Origin: Sthenelais limicola
Taxonomy: Eukaryota; Annelida; Polychaeta; Phyllodocida; Sigalionidae
Length of the DNA stretch: 64,000 nucleotides
Assembly: GCA_942159475.1 (NCBI GenBank)
Contig: OW804095.1
Location: 91,091,740 to 91,155,739 of the forward strand
Reading direction: 5' to 3'
The first letter of the stretch is position 1, and each line of letters opens with the position of its first letter. The position numbers and the translations under genes are program-made. The notes beneath the pieces were generated by a model. The model ran no database searches, had not been told where the DNA came from, and saw nothing but the letters and a program-made list of their open reading frames with translations. Shown here in pieces: positions 43,075 to 54,546 of the stretch.

Positions 43075-43511
43075 CCTTGTGTATTATAATAACAACGATA
43101 CGTTGCCATTTTGTCTGGCCACCTCCAAACTGCAGGATTTTTACCATAGTCGTGGTATTGATGTGTTCAAGAAATCAATCAGTTGCCCTGGAAGCGCACG
43201 AAAGATGCTGTACCAATCGGGGAATGAGCATGGAAGCTTTTTCTGCAAGATTTCTCCCGAGCATAGAGACCTGTATGCGGTGATTAGCAGAAATATCATT
43301 GGCGGACCCTCCATTATTTTCAACCGCCGACTAATAGCTGGCGAGACTTTATTGAGACCCGGCTCGGAATTGAAAGTGGAAAAGATCATGGGGTATGATT
43401 GCAATGCCCTGTATTTGTATGCCATCGGACAGGAGATGCCTACGGGATTTTACATTAGACGGGAGAGGGATCGTGACTTTAAGCCTGAGAAGATCCAGAG
43501 ACAGTTGTATA
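43075..43511 (+). CDS. polB: DNA polymerase B, segment with motif A
   Basis: Continues the polymerase frame after the Ngaro insertion, beginning VYYNNNDTLPF. It includes GNEHGSFFCKISPEHRDL and then motif A as MGYDCNALYLYAIG (D-x-N-x-L-Y). It ends at element C, whose TA target duplication falls at 43510-43511. The frame on both sides of both inserts is consistent. Confidence 0.88.
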
Positions 43512-44839
43512 TGGTCAGTTCTCACGAAATGGGGTCACTTGGGGCTATTTGGGGGTCAAAAATTAAATTCATTGGAACTACTAATCCTTCCCACGATTGA
43601 TTGTACACTTGCTTAACAATTCAAATCTAAAATTGGGAACACTAATATTAAAATCTCTGCCTGTGGCAGCCAAAACCAAGAGAATCATACATTGTCTTGT
43701 GTTGCGTTCCAACGCCCTTGCAAACGCCCTTGCAACGCCCTTGAATGAAATTCTAAAATTGCTGTTTAATATGGGACCATTAAATATAGCTGCTAAACTA
43801 AGTATTCAACTGAAAATCCAGTGTAAAAATATTGTTTTGTCCATATTTTATTGAGTTATAGATTTCATGTTTTTGGAGGCGTTGGAACAGGCATTGGAAC
43901 GCCTCATTTGGTGATGATTTATTATCATTGTTTTCTGGCATTTCTGTGATTATTTCTTGTATTTCTTCGACCAGTGAATGTCAATTAAGGATGAATTATC
44001 ATTATTATGAATCAAGTAATTTATTTGGGAGGGAAATGGTCCCAGCATTGCAACTCTTTTTCAGAGGGCGTTGGAACGCAACAGGGCGTTGGAACACAAC
44101 GTTGGCACTTTAATTCAGTCTAAAGAAGTTATAAATTATCCCTGGACAAAATGTCAAATACTATAGTAGTAATAATATATCGATTCTTTAACTGTTATTT
44201 TTTCATTGATTAATCTATATAATTGTAAAGATAGTAATGTAAATGAAGGGCGTTGGAACCCAACGTTAGGAATTCCCCAACTTGGAATTTTGTCACTCAT
44301 TCAGGTCGGGCATAAACACTGTTGTATTTAGATCCTTTTTTAATATTTTAATACAAAGTAATACTCTTGGGGAGCGATTTGGGCATAATAGTAATAACTA
44401 AATATTTATTTTTCATAACTAGATAAGCTCATCAAAATGGCGTTGGAACGCAACACACAAAATTCACAAAAATAAAGATGGAAATAGGAGAAGTAAAAAA
44501 TATTTCATGATCATATATCTTAGTTGTGGTACATAGCCAATAGATTGGGGTATAATTACAAACAGAAAATATAATCATATGTTCTACTGTATGACTTGGT
44601 GGTGATCGTTTTCATAAGATTTTGTATATCTTCATTGAAAAATGGTCGATTTTAGCATGTTTATTGCCCATAAAACATTTATTATTCATTCTAGATACAC
44701 AAAACCATACATCCCCTGAAAGCCCTATCGGTGCTGCATCTGTTAATATAATTTATATTTGTACACTGTTTTCCCCTTTCAATATATCACCCATGGATGC
44801 CAGGCAGAGCCCGTGGGCCCGTTTCGTGAGAATTGACCA
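43512..44839. mobile_element. Element C: non-autonomous TIR element with GGCGTTGGAACGCAAC words
   Basis: The inverted termini begin TGGTCAGTTCTCACGAAA (left) and TGGTCAATTCTCACGAAA (right, complemented). They are flanked by TA on each side (43510-43511, 44840-44841). 1328 bp, AT-rich. Words: GTTGCGTTCCAACGCC at 43701 and partial copies to 43745 in the left part; the complement GGCGTTGGAACGCAAC and variants at about 43878, 44067, 44084, 44248 and 44439 to the right. The adjacent polymerase codons resume in frame after the insert, which fixes the borders to the base. Confidence 0.88.
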
Positions 44840-44841
44840 TA

Positions 44842-46818
44842 TGTTGATGTATGCCTGGACGGATTGGTTGAATTTTCAGGATCCTTCCTTGGAAATTAAG
44901 CATGCGTGCAACTACGGCAAGGAAGTGAGGATAGGGAGCTTTTTAGTGGATGGCATTTCGTGCAACAAACTGGAGAATGGCAAGAACCTTATCATAGAGG
45001 TATCGGGGTGCTACTTTCACGGTTGCCCTTGCATGAGCGGTAAGATGGGTGAGAGAGCGAGATTGAAAAAGCTGAAACGGACCATAGAAAGAGAAGAACT
45101 CTTGAAAGAATGGGGCTACGAAGTGAGAAACTACTGGGAGTGTCGGATTCGCAAAGAAATGAAGACAAATCCTAAGTGGAAAGCTTTTGTGAAAAGCTAC
45201 CTTCCATTGTTTTATTCCAAGCACCCGTCAAAAGTATCCGAAGAGGAGATTTTGAATGCAGTGCAATCCGAGGGGATATTTGGAATGGTCGAGGTCGATA
45301 TTTCGATCGATGACTCTGATGAAGCCAGGGCATACTTTGGCGAGATGTGTCCTTTATTTTGCACGACGAAAGTGCCTTACGAAGCGTTTGGCGAGCACAT
45401 GCAAGCACAATGCGAGCGCTTTGATCTTTCAAAGAAACCGCGAAAGTTACTGGTCTCTGGCATTCACGCCAAGCGACTATTGCTAGCCACTCCTTTGCTG
45501 AAGTGGTACTTGGATATGGGGTTGAAAGTGACGCATATTTATCAAGTGGTGGAGTTTTGCAAGGCCGCGTGCTTTAGCACGTTTGTGAACGAAGTGACGG
45601 AGGCCAGATTAAAAGGAGACAGTGACCCTTCTCAAGCCATTATTGCAGACACAATGAAATTGCTCAGGAATTCTGCCTATGGAGGCTGCATTCTCAACAA
45701 GGAGAAACACAAATCTGTGATATATTCCAACAACAAAAACACAGTGATGATGAAAGCGAACAGCCCCCTTTACCGTAAAATGACAGAACTTGGAGAAAAT
45801 TACTTTGAGATCGAGATGGCGAAACGGCGAATTGTGCTAGATCTTCCCATTTACTTGGCAATACGCCAAGAAAAGAATGCTGGAGTTTTACTACGGCTGT
45901 ATTGATCATTACCTTGGGAGAGATAAGTTCGCTTTGGGCGAGACTGACACTGATACCCTCTATTTTGCGATAAGCACCAAAACATTGCAAGAATCTGTTC
46001 GCCCAGAGGTGAAAAAACAGTTCTTGGATGAAATATACCATCGATGCTCCGATGATTTGGATCCCGTATGGTTTCCCCGAGAATGTTGCGATACTCACAG
46101 GAAAAGAGACAAGAGAAAACCAGGGGCCTTTAAACTGGAAGCTGAGGGCCAGGAGCTCCTTTGCTTATCGAGTAAAACCTACATTTTGAGAAATGAAGAC
46201 AAGGTCAAGTTTAGCTCGAAGGGGATTAGTAAAAGAGGATTAGAGAATGTCTTTGATCTGTACGCTTCAGTGTTACAAACTGGCAAATCGAGATCAGCGG
46301 TGAATCGCAGTTTCAGAGCGAGGAATAACACCATTTACACCTACAAGCAAGCCTGCAATGGCTTTAGCTACTTTTACTGTAAACGTGAAGTTTTGCCCGA
46401 TGGTGTATTGACACGGTGTTTGGACATGGTGCTGTGTCCCTGGGAGGAGGTCGGAACTTGCTGGTTTGACAAGTCAGATCCTTTATCTTTGGAGTACCCA
46501 TGCACTTTGAGGTGGGGGGAGTACATGTTCGCCAACGCAGAGCAGCTGTATTCCTACCTTCTTTGTTTGTTTCACGGCGAAGAGCAAAAATCAAGAAAGG
46601 TTCTTTATTACTCCAACGCCGAGTACCTTTGCGCTGTGTTGAAAGACATTCGAGTAAAAAGTGAGTGGTATGAGGAAATGGGGAAAGTAATGCGCCAGAT
46701 CTGCTTACTTAAACTGAAAACAAACAGGCAAGTAAGAGAATTTCTCCAAAGCACTCAAAAGGCGCCTTTGGTTTACTGCTTGTCAAATGAGCGCATATGG
46801 TCAATGCGGTTTGACTAA
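44842..46818 (+). CDS. polB: DNA polymerase B, C-terminal part with motifs B and C
   Basis: The frame resumes with YAWTDWLNFQ. It contains the HACNYGKEVRIGSFLVDG region, motif B as KLLRNSAYGG (~45660), motif C as ETDTDTLYF (~45940) and the KTY element as SSKTYIL (~46170). A one-base frameshift near 45875-45885 (AAGAAAAGAA run) separates the two frames 44842-45905 and 45877-46818. The element-C boundary explains the odd residues just upstream of 44842. It ends directly before the packaging ATPase. Confidence 0.88.
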
Positions 46819-46932
46819 AATAGTTGCCTCTTTTGTTGAGTTGAAACACCATGTCGGGAACAACTTTCTTGGAGCGATGTGGGAGGCTATAAGAAAAGAT
46901 TACAACCATTCGCTCAAAATAGATTTGCTGTG

Positions 46933-47553
46933 ATGAAGACTGTAGTGGATGTTCCGCAGGCCTTTTTCCAGACCCCAACAACTGTTTGTTTGAGTGGGTG
47001 CACTGGGTGTGGAAAATCCTTTTTTGTTAAAACACTTTTGAAGAATAGATCGACCATGTTTAGCCAACCGCCTGAAAGAGTGCTTTACTTTTACGGCATT
47101 TGGCAAGAGGGGTTTAATGATATGGCCTCCTCCGACATGGAATTTATTCAGGGTCTGCCCAATGACCTGATGAGCTATGCTGGTGGAAAGCCTGCTGTTT
47201 GGGTGATAGTGAACAACAAGGAGGCAGAGCGATTGTTTACTCAAGGGAGCCACCACAAAAACCTGACTGTGATTTACTTGAGTCAAAATGTATTCTGCCA
47301 AGGAAAATCAAGCAGGACTATCAATCTAAACATGCATTACAACGTGCTGTTCAAAAACCCTAGAGATGTGTTACAAATATCGCGACTGGATGCTCAAATG
47401 GGTATGGGAGGACTTCTTCGCCAAGCGTGCAAAGATGCAACCAGCAAGCCTTGGGGCTATTTAATCATTGATCTATCGCCACGAAATCATTCCGACTTGA
47501 AACTTTGGACTAGCGTGTTCGCTGAAGAGAACCCTGTGGTTTACATTGAATAA
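46933..47553 (+). CDS. Polinton genome-packaging ATPase (FtsK/HerA type)
   Basis: The chosen start is the ATG at 46933, because the open frame upstream has no ATG. Walker A is GCTGCGKS (residues ~20-27), and LFTQGSHHKNL and LSQNVF are the usual family signatures, as is LFKNPRD. Where family members usually have an acidic Walker B (VIDD-like), this copy reads VWVIVNNKEAERLF, without the aspartates. This copy may therefore be catalytically impaired. It normally drives DNA into the capsid. Confidence 0.88.
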   Translation: MKTVVDVPQAFFQTPTTVCLSGCTGCGKSFFVKTLLKNRSTMFSQPPERVLYFYGIWQEGFNDMASSDMEFIQGLPNDLMSYAGGKPAVWVIVNNKEAERLFTQGSHHKNLTVIYLSQNVFCQGKSSRTINLNMHYNVLFKNPRDVLQISRLDAQMGMGGLLRQACKDATSKPWGYLIIDLSPRNHSDLKLWTSVFAEENPVVYIE

Positions 47554-47563
47554 TTAGCGCAAC

Positions 47564-48343
<780 letters not shown>

Positions 48344-48346
48344 GTC

Positions 48347-48604
48347 ATGTCACCATCTAAGGAAGGAGCATTCTTGTCATTGTTTCTTTCGACTCCAAGC
48401 AAAATTCAGGCTGAGACATTACTTTCCACTGCCACAAATGAGCAAGTAAAAAGGATAAGTGAAATAGCATGGAACCTACTCCATTTACCCTTGAGTCCAA
48501 AAGCTAAAAGGGAAGTACAAAAAAACAAAAAGCTACTCCAAAAAATTGGTGATAAAAATAAAAGCGTAAAGGTGAGAGCCCAATTGATCGACCTTACTAC
48601 ATGA
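48347..48604 (+). CDS. Conserved Polinton small protein
   Basis: 85 codons: FLSLFLSTPSKIQAETLL, then NEQVKRISEIAWNLLHLPL, then a Lys-rich KAKREVQKNKKLLQKIGD and a final KVRAQLIDL. Small helical proteins of this pattern occur between early and late genes in many Polintons; the function is unknown. Its stop overlaps the next open frame. Confidence 0.65.
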   Translation: MSPSKEGAFLSLFLSTPSKIQAETLLSTATNEQVKRISEIAWNLLHLPLSPKAKREVQKNKKLLQKIGDKNKSVKVRAQLIDLTT

Positions 48605-49155
48605 AAATGGTCCTTATCCCATTTGAGCGCTACACTTCCATTCAGAATGGTATGGGGGAAGGAGCTGCTGCTGCTGCTGCTGCGACACTTACCCCTTCCC
48701 TGCTGCTCCTGCTCCTGCTCCTTCTCCTAAGCCTGATGATGCTCCTTTTCCTAAGCCTGCTCCTTCTCCTAAGCCGGCTCCCACCGCTCCTTCTCCCGAG
48801 ACTACAAATGTACGAGCTGCGCCTAAAACCTCACCCAAAAAAAACAAAAAAAGACTTGAACGCAGTGGGAACAAGCGAGTTCCACCGCCACCAGGAATTC
48901 CTGTCCAAGGTCAAAAGAGAAAAATCGAGCCTGATCGAGCCTGATGAAAGCATTATGGCAACCGCGAGGTTTCTGAAAAAGATTTACTATGATCCTTCTC
49001 ACCCAGCGGGATTTGGAACGGCGCAGCAATTGTACAAAGAAGCCAAAACTAAAGGAATAAAGTTTGAGGATGTGGAAAATTTTTTGGAGGGTGAGGAAAC
49101 GTATACTATATATACAACGAATCCCCTGCACCCAAGCGCAAATTACGCATTGTAG
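48601..49155 (+). pseudogene. Pro-rich segment and integrase N terminus, frameshifted
   Basis: Three reading frames are used in turn. MVLIPFERYTSIQN opens it. A Pro/Ala-rich basic stretch (APSPKP repeats, PKKNKKR) is read in a second frame through ~48945. IMATARFLKKIYYDPSHPAGFGTAQQLYKEAKTKG..., the N-terminal zone of Polinton integrases, is read in the first frame to about 49125. The continuation PKRKLRIVAAKK lies in yet another frame. At least three indels are implied. The listed frame itself contains an artefactual poly-Leu stretch (CTC/CTG repeats). Confidence 0.6.
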
Positions 49156-49170
49156 CAGCCAAAAAAAAAT

Positions 49171-50058
49171 TTGGTCGCCCATTTGGTCAAACTGCACGAT
49201 AGCAACGATTCCTACCGATATTTTCTTGTAGCCATCGATGTCTTTACAAGGTATGGCTACACTCACCCTTTAAAAACCCTAAAGGGGGTGGAAATGGTCG
49301 CAGCATTGAGAACCATATTTAGAAAAGGAAAACCTGATGTGTTTCACTCCGATGGAGGCACGGAATTTGACAATAAATGGGTGCGCAATTACTTTAACGA
49401 AGTGGGTGTAAAACAGGTGATTACTCGCAACAAGACCCAAGCATCGCTAGCAGAAAGGCTTATAGCTACGATTAAGCACAAATTGACAAAATATATGTAT
49501 CACAAGCAAACCCACCGTTGGATCGACGTATTACCTCTAGCCATGAAAGCTTACAATCTATCGAGACACCGGATAATTAAGCGCTCTCCCAGCGATGCGT
49601 TAACAAGCTCAAACGTTGATTTATGGGATGCTCAGTACAGTCCGAGAAAGAAAAAGAGAAGGAAAGTGAGTAAATACGCGCCTCCGTTTAAATCCATATT
49701 TAAATTTGAGGTGGGGGACACGGTGAGAATTTCAAAATGCAGGCATGCCTTTAGTTGAAAATACGACGAGAAATACACCCATGAGCTCTTTATAATCACA
49801 TCCTGTCAAGCAAAGCAGGCCATTCCTCAATACACCTTAAAGGATTGGAACAACAAGGAAATAGACAGGCGTTTTTGTGAGCACGAGCTTCAGAAAGTCC
49901 GTGTGAGTCAAGACACACTCTATAAAGTGGAGAAGGTCATTCAAAAGAAGAAACTCAAGGGAAAGCCAGGTTTCATAGTGAAGTGGCATCACTGGCCGTC
50001 CTCCTTCAATAGCTGGGTGTCTGAAAAGGACTTGAAAAATATTAACGAGACGCAATAA
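49171..50058 (+). pseudogene. Polinton integrase core and chromodomain, interrupted by TGA
   Basis: Retroviral-type integrase core: first Asp in FLVAIDVFTRYGYTHPLK, second in VFHSDGGTEF, Glu in ASLAERLIATIK. The frame stops at TGA (49756-49758) but stays open afterwards to the TAA at 50056. The region after the stop holds a canonical chromodomain: YKVEKVIQKKKLKGKPGFIV then KWHHWPSSFNSWV. A single nonsense change would explain the stop. It inserts the element into the host genome, and the chromodomain may bias it to particular chromatin. Confidence 0.88.
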
Positions 50059-50456
50059 TGTATTTATTTTTGTCCTCAAACGACTCAAAAAATGAAGTTC
50101 CAGGTAACTCGATCTGGGACTTTACAGTAGAACTTAGGAGTACAACCAATTTCCAGGAGAAAGCGTGGGAGTGTGCGTTGATGGAATTGTACATAAAGGG
50201 AGTGGAAACATTAAAAGAAGAGCTATTTGTATACTGCAGCCTGTTGGAGTACAGCTCATTATCTCAGGACCGCTTTCGAAACCTGCTCAAAATTGTTAAT
50301 ACCCCCGGTGAAATAGCTCTACCCTTTTACATGCCTGTTAAACCTGAGAGCACGTGCAATAAGATTCGGATATATATAAAAACAGCAAGTGGAGCAGTTC
50401 CCTCATTTGATACGGATGAAGTGAGGTGCACGCTTGAATTGAAAGTGTTAGAATGA
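50058..50456 (+). CDS. Minor capsid (penton) protein
   Basis: 132 codons, with the ATG overlapping the integrase-chromodomain stop (TAATG). MYLFLSSNDSKNEVPGNS and then DFTVEL...WECALMELYI is the typical Polinton penton opening. Length and beta-rich pattern fit a single jelly roll that forms pentameric vertices. Intact. Confidence 0.85.
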   Translation: MYLFLSSNDSKNEVPGNSIWDFTVELRSTTNFQEKAWECALMELYIKGVETLKEELFVYCSLLEYSSLSQDRFRNLLKIVNTPGEIALPFYMPVKPESTCNKIRIYIKTASGAVPSFDTDEVRCTLELKVLE

Positions 50457-50782
50457 GCTTTGTGAGCTACCTTCCCGAAAAAGACAAGTGGGAAAATATT
50501 ATCAAAACAAAAAAGTCATTTGGAAAAGGAGCAGGAGGCATTGTAGAGGTTAATTCATCGGAGCAGGAAGTTTTGGAGCGAGCCAAAGCGGCTTTATTAG
50601 AGGAGAAGAAAAACATGAAGCCTCATTCATCACATAGAAGGGGGACTGTTCGCAAGACAAAAAGGCAACCTCGTAAAAGAACGAAGGGTGTCAAAAAAAA
50701 GAGAAAAAAGATCCCAAAAAAACGAGTAACCAAAAATAGAGCAACCAAAAATACTTCTGGGAAACGAAAATTTAGACGATGA
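50453..50782 (+). CDS. Basic core-like protein
   Basis: 109 codons, overlapping the penton stop by four bases (ATGA), which suggests coupled expression. The N-terminal 60 residues are mixed. The C-terminal 50 are almost wholly Lys/Arg/Thr (KKKRKKIPKKRVTKNRATKN), like the protamine-type DNA-condensing core proteins of adenovirus-like particles. That role is inferred from composition and position. Confidence 0.7.
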   Translation: MSFVSYLPEKDKWENIIKTKKSFGKGAGGIVEVNSSEQEVLERAKAALLEEKKNMKPHSSHRRGTVRKTKRQPRKRTKGVKKKRKKIPKKRVTKNRATKNTSGKRKFRR

Positions 50783-50805
50783 TAATAATAATAATAATAA
50801 TAATA

Positions 50806-52243
50806 ATGTCGGCCTCCACATACATATTGAGCAATGCTGATGAGGGAATGACTAAGCGATATTTTTAATCTGCCTGAGGTCGACACTTCTGTTAGAGAGG
50901 TGGACATAGTCGAATTTAAACCCACGAGCGTCATATCGGGAGACTCACCCATTTCCTTCCATGTTCCAAACACCTCTGGTGACTCAATAGACCTACAAAA
51001 AATAAGGATAGCTGCAACGTTGGAAATTCACGACTCCGCAGGCAATGTCATAAAACCAACCGTCGACGATGTTACCTTGGTCAACAATGCTTCGGTGTCC
51101 ATGTTTTCTAGACTGGACATTGCTCTCCAGCAAACTCAAGTCAACTCATCCCTGTCGACTAACTGGGCCTATAAATCTTACATTGACAGGCTTTTGAGCT
51201 ATGGCCTTTCGGATACTATGAACTGGTTCTCGGCCACTGGCTTCACAAAAGATTTAGCAGGAAGCTTGGATGACCATGTATCATTATCAGCTCTGAATTC
51301 GGGTTTGAGCGAGCGCAACGCTTGGACGGCCGGGGGAAAATCGGTTCAATTGCTCACGTCCCTATGCAGTGACATTACTGAGCAGGAGAGATTGCTCGTC
51401 AACGGTGTTCCTATCAATATTACTCTGTATCAATCGACAGACGCCTTTAGGTTGCTTTACGCTCCCGGTGCTGGAACATATTCACTGACTGCTCAAAAGG
51501 CTGCTCAAAAGTCAAAAAAGACCAAGACGGGTGAGAGTGGAGGATGTGGGGATGGTTCTACTTCTCCCACAACACCTCCACCGCCAGCAAAACCCAAAAG
51601 CTATTCGCTTCACATCAAGGACATTACCCTCCTCGTGCCTTTTGTTAAAGTCAACGAGGGTCTATTGCAAGTCCAAAGTAAGCGCATTGAAAAGTCACCT
51701 GCCCTCTACCCCATCAATCACTCTGAGATCCGAACATTCAACATCCCAGCTGGTAACCTGTCCTTTTCTGAAAGTCACTTGTTTGGTGATTTGGTACCCG
51801 GAGAGTTGATTGTGGGATTTGTGTCTGGAAAGGCATTCTATGGAGACCCAACACGAAACCCGTTTAATTTCCAATCATTCAATTTATCTCGCATCAGTTT
51901 CGAGGTGAATGGTAAATCGGTGCCGGGACAGCCACTAGAGTTGGACTTTAAGAACAAACAAGTGACACGAGCCTACGCGCAAATCTTTGAGAGTCGCGAT
52001 CCCTCTCAACACGAGAAGCCTAATCTGACCTTGGCCGATTTCTTAGGAGGCTATACTCTCTATGTGTTTAATATAAAACACTTTAGAGGAGAGCCTCTTC
52101 TTTCCACAATTAATCGAGGCAACACAAGCTTGGCGGTGTCCTTCTCGGAGAAGCCAACAGAACCAGTCTCGTGCATTGTCTATGGAAAGTCGCCAGCTCT
52201 GGTCAAAATCGACTCGACTCGACAGGTCTATTACGAAAGCTAA
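50806..52243 (+). CDS. Major capsid protein (double jelly roll), one frameshift
   Basis: The start is the ATG at 50806, after an (ATA)n run at 50779-50805. It opens MSASTYILSNADEGMTK, and a one-base indel near 50855 then shifts to the long frame read from about 50860 to 52243. DIFNLPEVDTSV, then SPISFHVPNTSGDSIDL, NWAYKSYIDRLLSYG and the later THLADFLGGYTLYVF-like region (TLADFLGGYTLYVF) are hallmarks of Polinton/adintovirus capsid proteins. A Gly/Ser/Pro-rich loop is at ~51525-51590. It would form the trimeric hexon-like capsomers. Confidence 0.92.
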
Positions 52244-52246
52244 AAC

Positions 52247-52702
52247 ATGGACCAAAGCAAGGGAATGAGTTCTTTAGACATAGATCAATGTTTAAAATCA
52301 GTCAAAGGCTACCAAGGCGCAATGTCTTTTGAGGAGTTACCATTTGGAAAAATGCTAACCGGAGAAAGGTTTTATGTTGTTAATACAGCTAGACTGTCAT
52401 TGTCTCAAAATGTTATTGGACACTGGACTGTTATATACATTTCAAAGAATAATACTTTTGTAGAGTTTTTTGACTCGATGGGTAAAGATCTGGGTTATTA
52501 CCACCGGGAAATGTTACAATTCTGTATAGACAATGGCGACAAATACAAGTACAGCTCTAAAAAGCTTCAATGTAGTGATTCTGCCCTTTGTGGACAGTTT
52601 TCGACGGTGTACTGCTTTTTAAAAAGCAAAGAAAATATGTCAATGGAAAACTTTATCGCATTGTTTACTGAAGACTGTAAACAGAATGAAAAAAAAGATT
52701 GA
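52247..52702 (+). CDS. Adenain-type cysteine protease
   Basis: 151 codons, starting 3 bp after the capsid stop. Catalytic His in IGHWTVIYI, acidic residue in VEFFDSMG, and Cys in SALCGQFSTVYCF, in the order of adenovirus protease-like (C5/Ulp1-fold) enzymes. It would mature virion proteins. Intact. Confidence 0.92.
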   Translation: MDQSKGMSSLDIDQCLKSVKGYQGAMSFEELPFGKMLTGERFYVVNTARLSLSQNVIGHWTVIYISKNNTFVEFFDSMGKDLGYYHREMLQFCIDNGDKYKYSSKKLQCSDSALCGQFSTVYCFLKSKENMSMENFIALFTEDCKQNEKKD

Positions 52703-52748
52703 ATTTTGGAATAAATGTAGTTAAAACATATATATTTTGTTCTCGTTG

Positions 52749-53275
52749 TTACTTACCGTCGTTACAAAGACGTTTCGTTGTCTCTTTCATACAAGACAAC
52801 CTCCTCGGAAGGGGAGTATCGGACGTTAAAAAAAAGGGGGTGGAAGGGATATTGGTGTTTATAGATCTTTTTTTCCTCCAAATTAAAACGCCTGTGATAA
52901 TAATGATAATGATAATGATTAAAATAGAGCCAGAGGTCATTCCCACAATAAAATTGGTATTATTAGGTAATGGTTTGTCATGAGGGAGTGGAGTTGTAAT
53001 ATTTTCTGAGTAATTGGTGGGTGTTACAGTTGATGAAGGGAAAATGGCGGTGGAGGAGGAGGAGGAGGAGGATTGCTCAGCTGTGGTTGATGGTCTGGTC
53101 GATGGCGTGGTTAATGGACTGGTTGTAGAAGGTTCAGTTGATGTAGTTGTAGTACTCTCTTTTCTTTACACTTGCAAAAGCGCTCAGGATAACAGTTAGG
53201 TCCGCCACAATAATAGGATGTGTCAACGCAATGGAGAAATAAAAACAGATATATGATGCAACGTGCCGTCTTCAT
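52749..53275 (-). pseudogene. Mucin-like type I membrane protein, frameshifted
   Basis: Read on the minus strand from the ATG at 53275. A signal peptide (CIIYLFLFLHCV) and a small Cys-rich module (YYCGGPNCYPERFCKCK) come first. A one-base frameshift near 53152-53168 follows, then a Thr/Ser/Pro stalk (STEPSTTSPLTTPSTRPSTT), an Ile-rich membrane helix (SILIIIIIIIITGVLI) and a basic cytoplasmic tail (WRKKRS...). The architecture is that of a small mucin-stalked surface protein. The gene faces away from the spliced membrane gene at 54547. Its end overlaps a GTAAGT donor, so a further exon is possible. Confidence 0.7.
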
Positions 53276-54546
53276 GGTTATTTTTCTGATTTGATGTTCT
53301 TCTTATTATTCAATCTGAGACTAATAGACTTTCAAAACACTCGTAAGATTTTATATGGCAATGCAGACCTACACAATCCACTTATTGATCGATAGTTTAA
53401 TAATCTTAGATCAGTAGAACTACTCCATCAAACCCATTTTGATTCTTTCTATTGTCTAAGACATTTAACGTCAATCAATCCTAACGCCTCAATCAATCAA
53501 TCCTAATCAATGAAACAAAGCAAAATACTTGACCGATATCAATAGGTTCCTTCTACGCTGGGCAAAGGGTAGTCGTCACGACCACCACCGCCGCCGCCGC
53601 CATTTTCTTAGACTCCACACGGTAGTCGACATCTTTCCTTTGTCGCGGTGAAAATAAGCTTAAGCCGGCATCCTCGCCTAGGCTTGCCTAGGCTATTTGC
53701 TGTGATATTGACTCACAAGAGATAATCTGTGCTCTTGTTTAACTTTGGGGGGAAGCAACAAACAAAATTCCTTGTTACAACGTCCCACATGCTGTAATGG
53801 CCGCCGAGATGAAAGCTGATACGGGGCAAAAGGTGTTTATAAATGGCTATTTTCATATTTAGACCCCTCATCGGCGGGAAAAGATGCGGACAAATACATA
53901 TTGATTTTATAAGACGACATAAAGCCCTTCTTTAATACGTATTAAGCCTTTAGTTAAATCAAATCTATTTGGTCGTTACTGCGTAGCAGCTCCCCTGTGG
54001 TTCCCTGGTGGCGCTTTTTGTAACAACTATCCCTCCCGCGCTACACTGTGGCTTTTCATTTCTACCGTTGCGTAGGGCCATAGGCTGTCTATACAAGCAA
54101 AATACACGACTGAAATGCACCCTTTTATAAAGCACATTGGTAGAAAATAGGTATTGATAAATGAAACGCATTTAAAAGAGATAAATAAAGACGCAATGGA
54201 CTTTGTTATCCGTCTCGGTATAAATCCGGTAATCAGCCATGACCTCGTATGGTGCGATTTGCTTGAATGCAAGTCTGAACGTCTTGAGATAAAAAAATCA
54301 CGATAGCATTATGAAAAATCAATAAGGTTGTCAATCAAATAGATTTAGGCTCAAACGTAAAATTATGACTACGATTTTAATGTAGGCTCTAATGTTTACA
54401 TATCGAGGTCAGTGTAGTGCAGGACTGTATTCCTCCATTAGCGCCAAAATACCATATCGCACCATCGCCATATACCACCTTCGCCTCATCACCATAGATC
54501 ACCATTCTTCGCCATTATTCTTTTGCTTGGCTCATCGGCTTGAGGA
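53276..54546. other. Intergenic region between two divergent membrane-protein genes
   Basis: 1.27 kb with no supported gene. It sits head to head between the minus-strand mucin gene and the plus-strand spliced membrane gene, so it should carry both promoters. AATCAATC repeats near 53473-53510 and a CACCACCGCCGCCGCC run near 53580-53600 were noted. Confidence 0.5.

Noticed and set aside
43512..44841. Element C as an introner with splice sites at its termini
   Set aside because: Possible GT/AG positions near its ends do not restore the polymerase frame; the TA duplication and exact-border frame continuity fit a DNA transposon insertion instead.
48601..48830. Leucine-rich transmembrane protein (poly-Leu frame)
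   Set aside because: The Leu run comes from reading a CCT/GCT-type Pro/Ala repeat out of frame; the Pro-rich frame matches the expected linker.
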